A DNA stretch of 64,000 nt from UBA974 sp002292405. Its GTDB lineage: Bacteria; Bacteroidota; Bacteroidia; Flavobacteriales_D; Sanyastnellaceae. Every line of letters starts with the position of its first letter. Position 1 is the first letter of the stretch. The stretch covers positions 124,001 through 188,000 of the forward strand of contig CALTBR010000002.1 in the NCBI GenBank assembly GCA_943842425.1, given 5' to 3'. The position numbers and the translations under genes are program-made. Under the pieces are notes generated by a model. The model did not search any database, was not told the DNA's origin, and saw only the letters and a program-made list of their open reading frames with translations. Shown here piece by piece: positions 28,605-39,082 of the stretch.

Positions 28605-31600
28605 ATGAATTGTTTGTACTCTTTGTTTACGAAACTTGGCTCAATAAAATCACCTATTTTGTTAATTGGAATCTTATTTTTTTACACCATAAATATTTTC
28701 GCAATTGAAGTAGATCGAAACGAACTTGTCGTTGATGGATGCATTGATCCTTTGGCTTGCAACTTTGACCCACTTGCCGATACAGATGATGGATCTTGTT
28801 CATATGACGATGTAGACGGAGATGGGGTTTGTGATGACGATGAAATTCTTGGCTGCACTGTTTCTGCAGCATGTAATTACAACTCTACAGCCACTGATGA
28901 CGATGGTAGTTGTGATTACACAAGTTGCTATGTTTTTGGCTGTCTGAATTTATTTGCTTGCAACTACGACCCATTAGTTGACTATGATGATGGGACATGT
29001 GATTTCACAACCTGTGCAGGTTGCACCGATATTATGTCTTGTGATTATGACCCCACCGCTACAATAACTGACGCTGATTCATGTGTGGACTATACTTCTT
29101 GTTATGGCTGTATGAATGCTGACGCTGACAACTACGATCCCACTGCAACTATTGACAATGAGGTTTGTGTTTTTGGCGGATGTACTATTTCTGCTGCATG
29201 TAACTACGATTCTAATGCGAACACGAATGATGGTTCATGTGAATTCTCTTCATGTGCAGGTTGTACAACGCCTACTGCATGTAACTTCGACCCAACTTTT
29301 ATTTACCATCTTGCTTCCACTTGCGTTTACCCAGACACAGGTTATGATTGTGATGGGGTTTGTTTGTTAGATACAGATGGCGATGGGATTTGTAATATGT
29401 TTGAAATACCTGGGTGTGATGACTCTGAAGCCTTAAACTACGATCCTTCCGCTACAGATGATAACGGGACTTGTACCTATCCTGTTCCAGGATGTATGGA
29501 CGGAAGCGCCTGTAACTATAATAACTCAGCAACTGTTGATGATGGATCGTGTGAGTTCACTTCTTGCGTAGGTTGTACAACCCCTGCAGCATGCAACTAT
29601 GATGCAACAGCTACTGTTCACGACTCTAGCGATTGTGAATTTCCTGTAAATGGATATAATTGTCTTGGAGAGTGTTTAGAAGATACTGACGGAGATGGGG
29701 TATGTGATATGTTTGAAATACCTGGGTGTGATGACTCTGAAGCCTTAAACTACGATCCTTCCGCTACAGATGATAACGGGACTTGTACCTATTCTATTCA
29801 AGGATGTATGGACGGAAGCGCCTGTAACTATAATAACTCAGCAAATGTTGATGATGGATCGTGTGAGTTCACTTCTTGCGTAGGTTGTACAACCCCTGCA
29901 GCATGCAACTATGATGCAACAGCTACTGTTCACGACTCTAGCGATTGTGAATTTCCTGTAAATGGATATAATTGTCTTGGAGAGTGTTTAGAAGATACTG
30001 ACGGAGATGGGGTATGTGATTTGTTTGAAATACCTGGGTGTGATGACTCTGAAGCCTTAAACTACGATCCTTCCGCTACAGATGATAACGGGACTTGTAC
30101 CTATTCTATTCAAGGATGTATGGACGGAAGCGCCTGTAACTATAATAACTCAGCAAATGTTGATGATGGATCGTGTGAGTTCACTTCTTGCGTAGGTTGT
30201 ACAACGCCTACTGCATGTAACTTCGACCCAACTTTTATTTACCATCTTGCTTCCACTTGCGTTTACCCAGACACAGGTTATGATTGTGATGGGGTTTGTT
30301 TGTTAGATACAGATGGCGATGGGATTTGTAATATGTTTGAAATACCTGGGTGTGATGACTCTGAAGCCTTAAACTACGATCCTTCCGCTACAGATGATAA
30401 CGGGACTTGTACCTATCCTGTTCCAGGATGTATGGACGGAAGCGCCTGTAACTATAATAACTCAGCAACTGTTGATGATGGATCGTGTGAGTTCACTTCT
30501 TGCGTAGGTTGTACAACCCCTGCAGCATGCAACTATGATGCAACAGCTACTTTTCACGACTCTAGCAATTGTGAATTTCCAGTAAATGGATATAATTGTC
30601 TTGGAGAGTGTTTAGAAGATACTGATGGAGATGGGGTATGTGATATGTTTGAGGTTATAGGTTGTACTGACAATGATGCATGTAATTTTCAAGCTCTCGC
30701 GACTGAAGATTACGGATCCTGTATTTATCCTGATCTTGGATACAATTGTGATGGAGATTGTCTTGTGGATACTGACGGAGATGGGGTTTGTGATATGTTT
30801 GAAGTCATTGGCTGCATGGACAATGAAGCCTGCAACTACGACTCCACAGCAACAGATGCAAGTGGAGCTTGTACATACAATGAAGCTGGATACGACTGTG
30901 ATGGCGTTTGTCTAATTGATACAGACAGCGATGGTGTTTGTGATGAGTTTGAGATTCTGGGATGTACCGATAATACAGCTTGCAACTATAGCCTAGATGC
31001 AACTGAAGAAGATGATTCGTGTGAATTCACTTCATGTGCAGGTTGTACAACGCCTACTGCATGTAACTACGACCCAACTTTTATTTACCATATTGATTCC
31101 GCTTGCGTTTACCCAGACACAGGTTATGATTGTGATGGGGTTTGTTTGTTAGATACAGATGGCGATGGGATTTGTGATCAAGACGAAATAGAAGGGTGTA
31201 CAAACAGTCTTGCTTGTAACTACAATCCGTATGCAATAAATGAAGATGCGTCTTGTGATTTTACTTCTTGCATCGTTTTCGATTGTTCTGACCCTACTGC
31301 TTGTAACTACAATGCTGATGCTGATTTCGACGATGGATCTTGTGTATACGCAAACGCTCCTTACGACTGTAATTTAGAGTGTGTAGAAGATAATGATGGA
31401 GATGGGGTATGTGATATTAATGAAATATTCGGATGTCAAGATTCTGAAGCATGTAACTACAGTCCAGATGCAACGGATGACTTGGACACATGCACATATG
31501 ACTGTATCGGATGTTTAGACCCTGCTGCATGTAACTTCGACACAACAGCAACTCTGGATGACGGAAATTGTGATTATGTTTCTTGCTTAGGGTGTAACGA

Positions 31601-34600
31601 TATTACAGCTTGTAACTATGATGATACAGCAACTTTAAATGATGGTTCTTGTGAGTATCAAGATGAGTGTGGCGTATGTAATGGGTCGGGAGCTGTATAC
31701 GAGTGTGGATGTACAGATATACCAGAAGGCGATTGTGACTGTGATGGAAGTCAGTTAGACGAAATAGGCATATGTGGTGGCACCTGCGAAGAAGACGTTG
31801 ACGGTAACGGAGTATGTGATGACGCGGAGGTTCCTGGATGTATGGACATTGAAGCTTGTAACTATGACGCTTCAGCTACTATAAATGATGATTGTGTCTT
31901 CATTGAATTTGGATATGATTGTGACGGAAACTGTATTTCTGATACTGACGGAGATGGTATTTGTAATCCATTTGAAATTCCTGGATGTAATGACTCTCTA
32001 GCCTGTAACTATGACGATGCAGCAACTGACAACAATGGAACTTGTGTGTTCTGTAGTGAGGGATGTAGTAACGCTTGTGGATGTATGGATTCTATAGCTT
32101 GCAACTACGATCCTGTTGCTGCGTTCGATGATGGTTCTTGTGAATATATTACTTGCTCTGGATGTCTGAATGTAGATGCATGTAATTATGATTCTACAGC
32201 AACCATCGATGATGGTTCATGTGAATTCTTATCTTGTATTGTATTTGGCTGTACTGACAGCACGGCTTGTAACTACAATGCTGATGCTGCTTTTGACGAT
32301 GGATCTTGTGTATACGCAAATGCTCCTTATGACTGTGATGGATTGTGTGTAAATGACAACGATGGAGATGGGGTATGTGATATTTATGAAATATTCGGAT
32401 GTCAAGATGAAGGAGCATGTAACTACAGTCCAGATGCGACGGATGACTTGGGCTCATGTACATATGACTGTTTTGGATGTATAGACCCTTCTGCTTGTAA
32501 CTTCGACGCAACAGCTACACAGGATGACGCATCATGCGATTTCACCTCATGTTATGGTTGTATGGATGAAGGTGCTTGTAACTATGACGCTACTGTAACT
32601 TTAAATGATGGTACTTGTAATTATGATTGTTATGGTTGTACTGACGATAGTGCTTGTAACTATGACGATACATCAACCCTGGATGACGGCTCTTGTGAGT
32701 ATCTAACTTGTTATGGTTGTATAGATCCTTTGGCTTGTAACTACGATGACACAGCTTCCCAAGAAGACGGCTCTTGTGAGTATCTAACTTGTTATGGTTG
32801 TATGGACCCTGAAGCTTGTAACTATGACGCTTCAGCTACTATAAATGATGATTGCGTCTTCATTGAATTTGGATATGATTGTGACGGAAACTGTATTTCT
32901 GATACTGACGGAGATGGTATTTGTAATCCATTTGAAATTCCTGGATGTAATGACTCTCTAGCCTGTAACTATGACGATGCAGCAACTGACAACGATGGTT
33001 CTTGTGAATATATTACTTGCTCTGGATGTCTGAATGTAGATGCATGTAATTATGATTCTACAGCAACCATCGATGATGGTTCATGTGAATTCTTATCTTG
33101 TATTGTATTTGGCTGTACTGACAGCACGGCTTGTAACTACAATGCTGATGCTGCTTTTGACGATGGATCTTGTGTATACGCAAATGCTCCTTATGACTGT
33201 GATGGATTGTGTGTAAATGACAACGATGGAGATGGGGTATGTGATATTTATGAAATATTCGGATGTCAAGATGAAGGAGCATGTAACTACAGTCCAGATG
33301 CGACGGATGACTTGGGCTCATGTACATATGACTGTTTTGGATGTATAGACCCTTCTGCTTGTAACTTCGACGCAACAGCTACACAGGATGACGCATCATG
33401 CGATTTCACCTCATGTTATGGTTGTATGGATGAAGGTGCTTGTAACTATGACGCTACTGTAACTTTAAATGATGGTACTTGTAATTATGATTGTTATGGT
33501 TGTACTGACGATAGTGCTTGTAACTATGACGATACATCAACCCTGGATGACGGCTCTTGTGAGTATCTAACTTGTTATGGTTGTATAGATCCTTTGGCTT
33601 GTAACTACGATGACACAGCTTCCCAAGAAGACGGCTCTTGTGAGTATCTAACTTGTTATGGTTGTATGGACCCTGAAGCTTGTAACTATGACGCTTCAGC
33701 TACTATAAATGATGATTGCGTCTTCATTGAATTTGGATATGATTGTGACGGAAACTGTATTTCTGATACTGACGGAGATGGTATTTGTAATCCATTTGAA
33801 ATTCCTGGATGTAATGACTCTCTAGCCTGTAACTATGACGATGCAGCAACTGACAACGATGGAACTTGTGTGTTCTGTAGTGAGGGATGTAGTAACGCTT
33901 GTGGATGTATGGATTCTATAGCTTGCAACTACGATCCTGTTGCTGCGTTCGATGATGGTTCTTGTGAATATATTACTTGCTCTGGATGTCTGAATGTAGA
34001 TGCATGTAATTATGATTCTACAGCAACCATCGATGATGGTTCATGTGAATTCTTATCTTGTATTGTATTTGGCTGTACTGACAGCACGGCTTGTAACTAC
34101 AATGCTGATGCTGCTTTTGACGATGGATCTTGTGTATACGCAAATGCTCCTTATGACTGTGATGGATTGTGTGTAAATGACAACGATGGAGATGGGGTAT
34201 GTGATATTTATGAAATATTCGGATGTCAAGATGAAGGAGCATGTAACTACAGTCCAGATGCGACGGATGACTTGGGCTCATGTACATATGACTGTTTTGG
34301 ATGTATAGACCCTTCTGCTTGTAACTTCGACGCAACAGCTACACAGGATGACGCATCATGCGATTTCACCTCATGTTATGGTTGTATGGATGAAGGTGCT
34401 TGTAACTATGACGCTACTGTAACTTTAAATGATGGTACTTGTAATTATGATTGTTATGGTTGTACTGACGATAGTGCTTGTAACTATGACGATACATCAA
34501 CCCTGGATGACGGCTCTTGTGAGTATCTAACTTGTTATGGTTGTATAGATCCTTTGGCTTGTAACTACGATGACACAGCTTCCCAAGAAGACGGCTCTTG

Positions 34601-37600
34601 TGAGTATCTAACTTGTTATGGTTGTATGGACCCTGAAGCTTGTAACTATGACGCTTCAGCTACTATAAATGATGATTGCGTCTTCATTGAATTTGGATAT
34701 GATTGTGACGGAAACTGTATTTCTGATACTGACGGAGATGGTATTTGTAATCCATTTGAAATTCCTGGATGTAATGACTCTCTAGCCTGTAACTATGACG
34801 ATGCAGCAACTGACAACGATGGAACTTGTGTGTTCTGTAGTGAGGGATGTAGTAACGCTTGTGGATGTATGGATTCTATAGCTTGCAACTACGATCCTGT
34901 TGCTGCGTTCGATGATGGTTCTTGTGAATATATTACTTGCTCTGGATGTCTGAATGTAGATGCATGTAATTATGATTCTACAGCAACCATCGATGATGGT
35001 TCATGTGAATTCTTATCTTGTATTGTATTTGGCTGTACTGACAGCACGGCTTGTAACTACAATGCTGATGCTGCTTTTGACGATGGATCTTGTGTATACG
35101 CAAATGCTCCTTATGACTGTGATGGATTGTGTGTAAATGACAACGATGGAGATGGGGTATGTGATATTTATGAAATATTCGGATGTCAAGATGAAGGAGC
35201 ATGTAACTACAGTCCAGATGCGACGGATGACTTGGGCTCATGTACATATGACTGTTTTGGATGTATAGACCCTTCTGCTTGTAACTACGATGACACAGCT
35301 TCCCAAGAAGATGGCTCTTGTGAGTATCTAACTTGTTATGGTTGTATGGATCCTTTGGCTTGTAACTACGATGACACAGCTTCCCAAGAAGACGGCTCTT
35401 GTGAGTATTTAACTTGTGCTGGATGTGTTGATCCTTTGGCATGTAACTTCGACGAAACAGCGACTCAGGATGACGGCTCTTGTACATTTGATTGTTATGG
35501 TTGTAATGACGTGAATGCTTGTAACTACAATAGTGAAGCAACAATTTTTGATGGAACTTGTTCGTATCCTAATCTTGTGTTAATCGTACCCGAAAATGTA
35601 ACGGTTGAGTGTAATGATATTTATGAAGGAAATCCTGCAGTAACAGGAGGGTGTACTGATCCTGTAATTACATATATTGATTATGAGTTCCCTGGCACAT
35701 GCCCTAATACATCTACTATATTCAGAGTATACACTGCATCTGACGATTTGGGTAATTTCGCAACTGAAATTCAACAAATAGATATTGTTGATACAACTGC
35801 ACCTACCCTCAACATACCTGAGGATTATAGTGTAGATTGTGAATACGACATTGTATTAGACGAAGCAACTGCAACAGACAACTGTTCTAGTAGTGTTACG
35901 ATTGAAGTTGTAGATACTGAAGTTGTGGGAGATATCGAAGGTAGCTACACAATAATAAGAACATTTACAGCTATTGATGAATGTGATAACACAGCCGTCG
36001 AAATTCAGACGATTTCCGTAAATGAGGATGGAAACAGTATTTGTGGCGAATCAGGTTGTACTGACAGTGCTGCTTGTAACTATGACGATACATCAACCCT
36101 GGATGACGGCTCTTGTGAGTATCTAACTTGTTATGGTTGTATGGATCCTTTGGCTTGTAACTACGATGACACAGCTTCCCAAGAAGACGGCTCTTGTGAG
36201 TATCTAACTTGTTATGGTTGTATGGATCCTTTGGCTTGTAACTACGATGACACAGCTTCCCAAGAAGATGGCTCTTGTGAGTATCTAACTTGTTATGGTT
36301 GTATGGATCCTTTGGCTTGTAACTACGATGACACAGCTTCCCAAGAAGACGGCTCTTGTGAGTATTTAACTACTTGTGCTGGATGTATTGATCCTTTGGC
36401 ATGTAACTTCGACGAAACAGCGACTCAGGATGACGGCTCTTGTACATTTGATTGTTATGGTTGTAATGACGTGAATGCTTGTAACTACAATAGTGAAGCA
36501 ACAATTTTTGATGGAACTTGTTCGTATCCTAATCTTGTGTTAATCGTACCCGAAAATGTAACGGTTGAGTGTAATGATATTTATGAAGGAAATCCTGCAG
36601 TAACAGGAGGGTGTACTGATCCTGTAATTACATATATTGATTATGAGTTCCCTGGCACATGCCCTAATACATCTACTATATTCAGAGTATACACTGCATC
36701 TGACGATTTGGGTAATTTCGCAACTGAAATTCAACAAATAGATATTGTTGATACAACTGCACCTACCCTCAACATACCTGAGGATTATAGTGTAGATTGT
36801 GAATACGACATTGTATTAGACGAAGCAACTGCAACAGACAACTGTTCTAGTAGTGTTACGATTGAAGTTGTAGATACTGAAGTTGTGGGAGATATCGAAG
36901 GTAGCTACACAATAATAAGAACATTTACAGCTATTGATGAATGTGATAACACAGCCGTCGAAATTCAGACGATTTCCGTAAATGAGGATGGAAACAGTAT
37001 TTGTGGCGAATCAGGTTGTACTGATTTATGTGCTTGCAACTATGATGCTGAAGCTGTAAATGAGGATGATTCTTGCATCTATGATGGATGTAACGGCTGT
37101 ACTTATAGCACAGCGGTAAATTATGATGCTTCTGCTAGTATTGAAGATGGCTCTTGTCTCTTTGAAGGATGTATTGATAGCACATTTTCTAACTACAATC
37201 CTTTTGCTAATGATCAAGGAATTGACATATGTTCTGATAGTCCAGGTAATGCTGACTTCACTGGAGATGGTATTGTTCAGTTGCAAGATTTACTTGAATT
37301 AATTATTGCATTCGGTACTGAAGCTCCTACCTATGGTGGGCTACTTTGGGTACAAGAAGCTTGTATAATTGAACCATACTCTGATGAAGTACTTTTAGAG
37401 GGTGCTGGGTTTGAAGAAGGAGATGAAGCTGCGACTTGCTATCCAGATGAAGGTTGTATGTATCCTCTCGCTTTAAACTATAATGAAGACGCTACAAGTG
37501 ATGGAGGTTTTTGTGTCTTTCCTGGTTGTATAGATAACACAGCTCTCAACTTTAACTCCATTGCGAATATCGATGATGGCACTTGTAAATACTCTCCATG

Positions 37601-37679
37601 CCCAGACTTAAACGGAGATGGGTTAATTCAGATTCAGGATTTAATTGACTTCCTACTTGTTTGGGGAACGGAATATTAA
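28605..37679 (+). CDS. Giant Cys/Asp-rich repeat surface protein (3,024 aa)
   Basis: Predicted exported, very acidic protein; function unknown. The first ~33 residues form a hydrophobic signal-like segment (SPILLIGILFFYTINIFA). Nearly everything after is modules of about 27-40 residues with the pattern GCxDxxACNY...DDGSC, interleaved with DTDGDGVCDxFEIPGC segments that look like Ca2+-binding thrombospondin type 3-like loops. Two HYR-like stretches lie at about 2323-2482 and 2643-2802. Dockerin-like EF-hand segments occur near 2883 (DFTGDGIVQLQDLLELII) and at the very end (DLNGDGLIQIQDLIDFLL). No T9SS type A or B terminal domain is recognised. It is alone, with strong terminators before and after. 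A rigid calcium-stabilised stalk or adhesin is a plausible inference. Confidence 0.85.
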   Translation: MNCLYSLFTKLGSIKSPILLIGILFFYTINIFAIEVDRNELVVDGCIDPLACNFDPLADTDDGSCSYDDVDGDGVCDDDEILGCTVSAACNYNSTATDDDGSCDYTSCYVFGCLNLFACNYDPLVDYDDGTCDFTTCAGCTDIMSCDYDPTATITDADSCVDYTSCYGCMNADADNYDPTATIDNEVCVFGGCTISAACNYDSNANTNDGSCEFSSCAGCTTPTACNFDPTFIYHLASTCVYPDTGYDCDGVCLLDTDGDGICNMFEIPGCDDSEALNYDPSATDDNGTCTYPVPGCMDGSACNYNNSATVDDGSCEFTSCVGCTTPAACNYDATATVHDSSDCEFPVNGYNCLGECLEDTDGDGVCDMFEIPGCDDSEALNYDPSATDDNGTCTYSIQGCMDGSACNYNNSANVDDGSCEFTSCVGCTTPAACNYDATATVHDSSDCEFPVNGYNCLGECLEDTDGDGVCDLFEIPGCDDSEALNYDPSATDDNGTCTYSIQGCMDGSACNYNNSANVDDGSCEFTSCVGCTTPTACNFDPTFIYHLASTCVYPDTGYDCDGVCLLDTDGDGICNMFEIPGCDDSEALNYDPSATDDNGTCTYPVPGCMDGSACNYNNSATVDDGSCEFTSCVGCTTPAACNYDATATFHDSSNCEFPVNGYNCLGECLEDTDGDGVCDMFEVIGCTDNDACNFQALATEDYGSCIYPDLGYNCDGDCLVDTDGDGVCDMFEVIGCMDNEACNYDSTATDASGACTYNEAGYDCDGVCLIDTDSDGVCDEFEILGCTDNTACNYSLDATEEDDSCEFTSCAGCTTPTACNYDPTFIYHIDSACVYPDTGYDCDGVCLLDTDGDGICDQDEIEGCTNSLACNYNPYAINEDASCDFTSCIVFDCSDPTACNYNADADFDDGSCVYANAPYDCNLECVEDNDGDGVCDINEIFGCQDSEACNYSPDATDDLDTCTYDCIGCLDPAACNFDTTATLDDGNCDYVSCLGCNDITACNYDDTATLNDGSCEYQDECGVCNGSGAVYECGCTDIPEGDCDCDGSQLDEIGICGGTCEEDVDGNGVCDDAEVPGCMDIEACNYDASATINDDCVFIEFGYDCDGNCISDTDGDGICNPFEIPGCNDSLACNYDDAATDNNGTCVFCSEGCSNACGCMDSIACNYDPVAAFDDGSCEYITCSGCLNVDACNYDSTATIDDGSCEFLSCIVFGCTDSTACNYNADAAFDDGSCVYANAPYDCDGLCVNDNDGDGVCDIYEIFGCQDEGACNYSPDATDDLGSCTYDCFGCIDPSACNFDATATQDDASCDFTSCYGCMDEGACNYDATVTLNDGTCNYDCYGCTDDSACNYDDTSTLDDGSCEYLTCYGCIDPLACNYDDTASQEDGSCEYLTCYGCMDPEACNYDASATINDDCVFIEFGYDCDGNCISDTDGDGICNPFEIPGCNDSLACNYDDAATDNDGSCEYITCSGCLNVDACNYDSTATIDDGSCEFLSCIVFGCTDSTACNYNADAAFDDGSCVYANAPYDCDGLCVNDNDGDGVCDIYEIFGCQDEGACNYSPDATDDLGSCTYDCFGCIDPSACNFDATATQDDASCDFTSCYGCMDEGACNYDATVTLNDGTCNYDCYGCTDDSACNYDDTSTLDDGSCEYLTCYGCIDPLACNYDDTASQEDGSCEYLTCYGCMDPEACNYDASATINDDCVFIEFGYDCDGNCISDTDGDGICNPFEIPGCNDSLACNYDDAATDNDGTCVFCSEGCSNACGCMDSIACNYDPVAAFDDGSCEYITCSGCLNVDACNYDSTATIDDGSCEFLSCIVFGCTDSTACNYNADAAFDDGSCVYANAPYDCDGLCVNDNDGDGVCDIYEIFGCQDEGACNYSPDATDDLGSCTYDCFGCIDPSACNFDATATQDDASCDFTSCYGCMDEGACNYDATVTLNDGTCNYDCYGCTDDSACNYDDTSTLDDGSCEYLTCYGCIDPLACNYDDTASQEDGSCEYLTCYGCMDPEACNYDASATINDDCVFIEFGYDCDGNCISDTDGDGICNPFEIPGCNDSLACNYDDAATDNDGTCVFCSEGCSNACGCMDSIACNYDPVAAFDDGSCEYITCSGCLNVDACNYDSTATIDDGSCEFLSCIVFGCTDSTACNYNADAAFDDGSCVYANAPYDCDGLCVNDNDGDGVCDIYEIFGCQDEGACNYSPDATDDLGSCTYDCFGCIDPSACNYDDTASQEDGSCEYLTCYGCMDPLACNYDDTASQEDGSCEYLTCAGCVDPLACNFDETATQDDGSCTFDCYGCNDVNACNYNSEATIFDGTCSYPNLVLIVPENVTVECNDIYEGNPAVTGGCTDPVITYIDYEFPGTCPNTSTIFRVYTASDDLGNFATEIQQIDIVDTTAPTLNIPEDYSVDCEYDIVLDEATATDNCSSSVTIEVVDTEVVGDIEGSYTIIRTFTAIDECDNTAVEIQTISVNEDGNSICGESGCTDSAACNYDDTSTLDDGSCEYLTCYGCMDPLACNYDDTASQEDGSCEYLTCYGCMDPLACNYDDTASQEDGSCEYLTCYGCMDPLACNYDDTASQEDGSCEYLTTCAGCIDPLACNFDETATQDDGSCTFDCYGCNDVNACNYNSEATIFDGTCSYPNLVLIVPENVTVECNDIYEGNPAVTGGCTDPVITYIDYEFPGTCPNTSTIFRVYTASDDLGNFATEIQQIDIVDTTAPTLNIPEDYSVDCEYDIVLDEATATDNCSSSVTIEVVDTEVVGDIEGSYTIIRTFTAIDECDNTAVEIQTISVNEDGNSICGESGCTDLCACNYDAEAVNEDDSCIYDGCNGCTYSTAVNYDASASIEDGSCLFEGCIDSTFSNYNPFANDQGIDICSDSPGNADFTGDGIVQLQDLLELIIAFGTEAPTYGGLLWVQEACIIEPYSDEVLLEGAGFEEGDEAATCYPDEGCMYPLALNYNEDATSDGGFCVFPGCIDNTALNFNSIANIDDGTCKYSPCPDLNGDGLIQIQDLIDFLLVWGTEY
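29230..30660 (+). repeat. 312-bp tandem repeats, about four copies
   Basis: The motif TTTGAAATACCTGGG recurs at 29400, 29712, 30024 and 30336, exactly 312 bp apart (104 codons). Copies differ by only a few bases (ATGTTT/TTGTTT; CCTGTTCCA/TCTATTCAA), and some swap the CVGCTTPAACNYDATATVHD segment for GCTTPTACNFDPTFIYH. This is a recent in-frame amplification. Confidence 0.9.
31846..35290 (+). repeat. 864/960-bp tandem repeats, four copies
   Basis: A long unit starting near GCMDIEACNYDASATINDD recurs with anchor spacings of 864, 960 and 960 bp (for example positions 32194, 33058, 34018 and 34978). The second copy lacks an internal 96-bp (32-codon) module containing VFCSEGCSNACGC. Outside that, the copies look base-identical over hundreds of bp. 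Confidence 0.9.
35430..37020 (+). repeat. Duplicated HYR-containing block and 81-bp tandem units
   Basis: The block 35430-36060 recurs, apparently base for base, 960 bp later at about 36390-37020. Between the copies, an 81-bp unit (GCMDPLACNYDDTASQEDGS...) is repeated in tandem at about 36136, 36217 and 36298. A 3-bp insertion (LTT versus LT) marks the second block. Confidence 0.88.
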
Positions 37680-37721
37680 GCATCCGGAGTAACTTTAAAT
37701 AATTTATTATTCAAATCTAAT

Positions 37722-37756
37722 GAGCCCTGCATAATTTCTGCAGGGCTCTTATTTTT
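37722..37756 (+). terminator. Terminator of the 3,024-aa protein gene
   Basis: A perfect 9-bp stem, GAGCCCTGC (37722-37730) with GCAGGGCTC (37740-37748), is followed by a T-rich tract. Confidence 0.9.
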
Positions 37757-37809
37757 TGGTTGTATAAGGATGGGTTCGGGTGTACTTTTGTATTCTACTT
37801 TTTCATTAC

Positions 37810-38070
37810 ATGGGGACTACTGAAATAATATTCATTTTCGTTATTTACCTTCTACTTTTCGGGTCGAAGGGAATACCATCGTTGGCAAAAACTATGGGAG
37901 AAGGCGTAAGACATTTCAGAAGCGCTACAGATGAAATTCAACGTGAAATATTAAAAGGAACTGACAATATCAGCCGTGACTTTAAAAAGGCAACTGACTT
38001 AAGGTCTAAACCACAGTCAACAGATTCTAAAAATAAGCCTGATAATAAGGAAACAAGATCAGATTCATGA
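37810..38070 (+). CDS. tatA: Twin-arginine translocase subunit TatA/E-like
   Basis: 86 residues from the ATG at 37810. The frame is open from 37780, but the extra 10 residues are unlikely. The pattern is that of TatA: a short N-terminus (MGTTE), one membrane helix (IIFIFVIYLLLFG), the hinge FGSKGIPSLAKTMGEGVRHF, an amphipathic helix, then a charged tail. It would form the pore for folded twin-arginine proteins. It overlaps the antiporter gene by ATGA. Confidence 0.85.
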   Translation: MGTTEIIFIFVIYLLLFGSKGIPSLAKTMGEGVRHFRSATDEIQREILKGTDNISRDFKKATDLRSKPQSTDSKNKPDNKETRSDS

Positions 38071-39065
38071 GTGAAATGATAAACAGCCCTTATGTGCTGC
38101 TATTAGTAGGGCTCGCCATCCTTGTGTTCGGAGGCGAAATTCTTGTGCGATATGCCTCGGGACTAGCTATAAAGGCAAAAGTGACACCTCTAATTGTCGG
38201 GCTTACTGTTGTAGCTATAGGAACATCTTCTCCCGAGCTTTTTGCTTCGATACAAGCGATATTAAGCGGCTCATCGGGTATAGCTGTTGGGAATGTTGTG
38301 GGATCGAACATTGCTAACCTCGGTCTAGCCTTGGGATTGACAGCTATAATTAGGCCGCTTAGCATTGATAACGGGATATTGAAAATGGATTGGCCGATAT
38401 TGATGGTTGTTACCGTTCTCTTCGGAGCGCTTGCTATAGACGGGGTTTATTCTCGCCTTGACGGGGTTGTTTTTCTAGCATCTATGGCAACTTTTATGTT
38501 CGTTCAAATCTCAAGGAGTCGTCGTATTAAGAAACGCAATGAGTTAGCTGAAAATAGAACTATTAACGTAAAAGATAATGGCTCAGAATCTAATTCTAGG
38601 TTTGAGGATATCTCGGAAAAGAGATATGTGGAACTTATTTTCGGGATCGCCACAGGTAGTCTCTTACTGTATTATGGAGCAGCTTGGTTTATCTCTTGCG
38701 CTACAGACATCGCAAAAAATTTTAATATAAGCGAGCATGTAATAGGTATTACAGTTGTTGCATTCGGTACGAGCGTTCCTGAAATCGTAGCTTCGGTAAC
38801 AGCCGCTCTAAAAGGACAATCAGATCTTAGCATTGGAAATTTGATAGGCTCGAATATCATGAACATACTGCTCGTACTGGGAGCGAGCTCAGCAATTTCG
38901 GATATAGCAATAGATCAGCAAATAATTACCGGAGATTTCTGGTGGATGTTTGGAACTACAGCCCTCCTCTACCCAATTCTAACAATTGGAAAGAAAATTA
39001 GCAGGGTTCATGGCGCTATATACCTTGTTTGTTATGTCGTGTATATTTGGCTTGCATTGGGATAA
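38067..39065 (+). CDS. Calcium/sodium antiporter (YrbG-like)
   Basis: 332 residues, about ten membrane helices in two inverted halves. Each half carries the CaCA alpha-repeat: VGLTVVAIGTSSPELFAS with GNVVGSNIANLGLALG, and IGITVVAFGTSVPEIVAS with GNLIGSNIMNILLVLG. It should exchange Ca2+ for Na+ (or H+) at the inner membrane. It is co-transcribed with tatA and probably panB. Confidence 0.9.
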   Translation: MSEMINSPYVLLLVGLAILVFGGEILVRYASGLAIKAKVTPLIVGLTVVAIGTSSPELFASIQAILSGSSGIAVGNVVGSNIANLGLALGLTAIIRPLSIDNGILKMDWPILMVVTVLFGALAIDGVYSRLDGVVFLASMATFMFVQISRSRRIKKRNELAENRTINVKDNGSESNSRFEDISEKRYVELIFGIATGSLLLYYGAAWFISCATDIAKNFNISEHVIGITVVAFGTSVPEIVASVTAALKGQSDLSIGNLIGSNIMNILLVLGASSAISDIAIDQQIITGDFWWMFGTTALLYPILTIGKKISRVHGAIYLVCYVVYIWLALG

Positions 39066-39082
39066 AGATTACCTTCGCAAGT

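Noticed and set aside
32194..35544. Repeated His-rich minus-strand open frames of about 105 codons
   Set aside because: They are shadows of the repeated Cys/Asp codons in the 3,024-residue gene and recur only because the DNA repeats.
28605..37679. CRISPR array (regular repeats)
   Set aside because: The repeats are coding, in frame, of 81-960 bp, without unique spacers.
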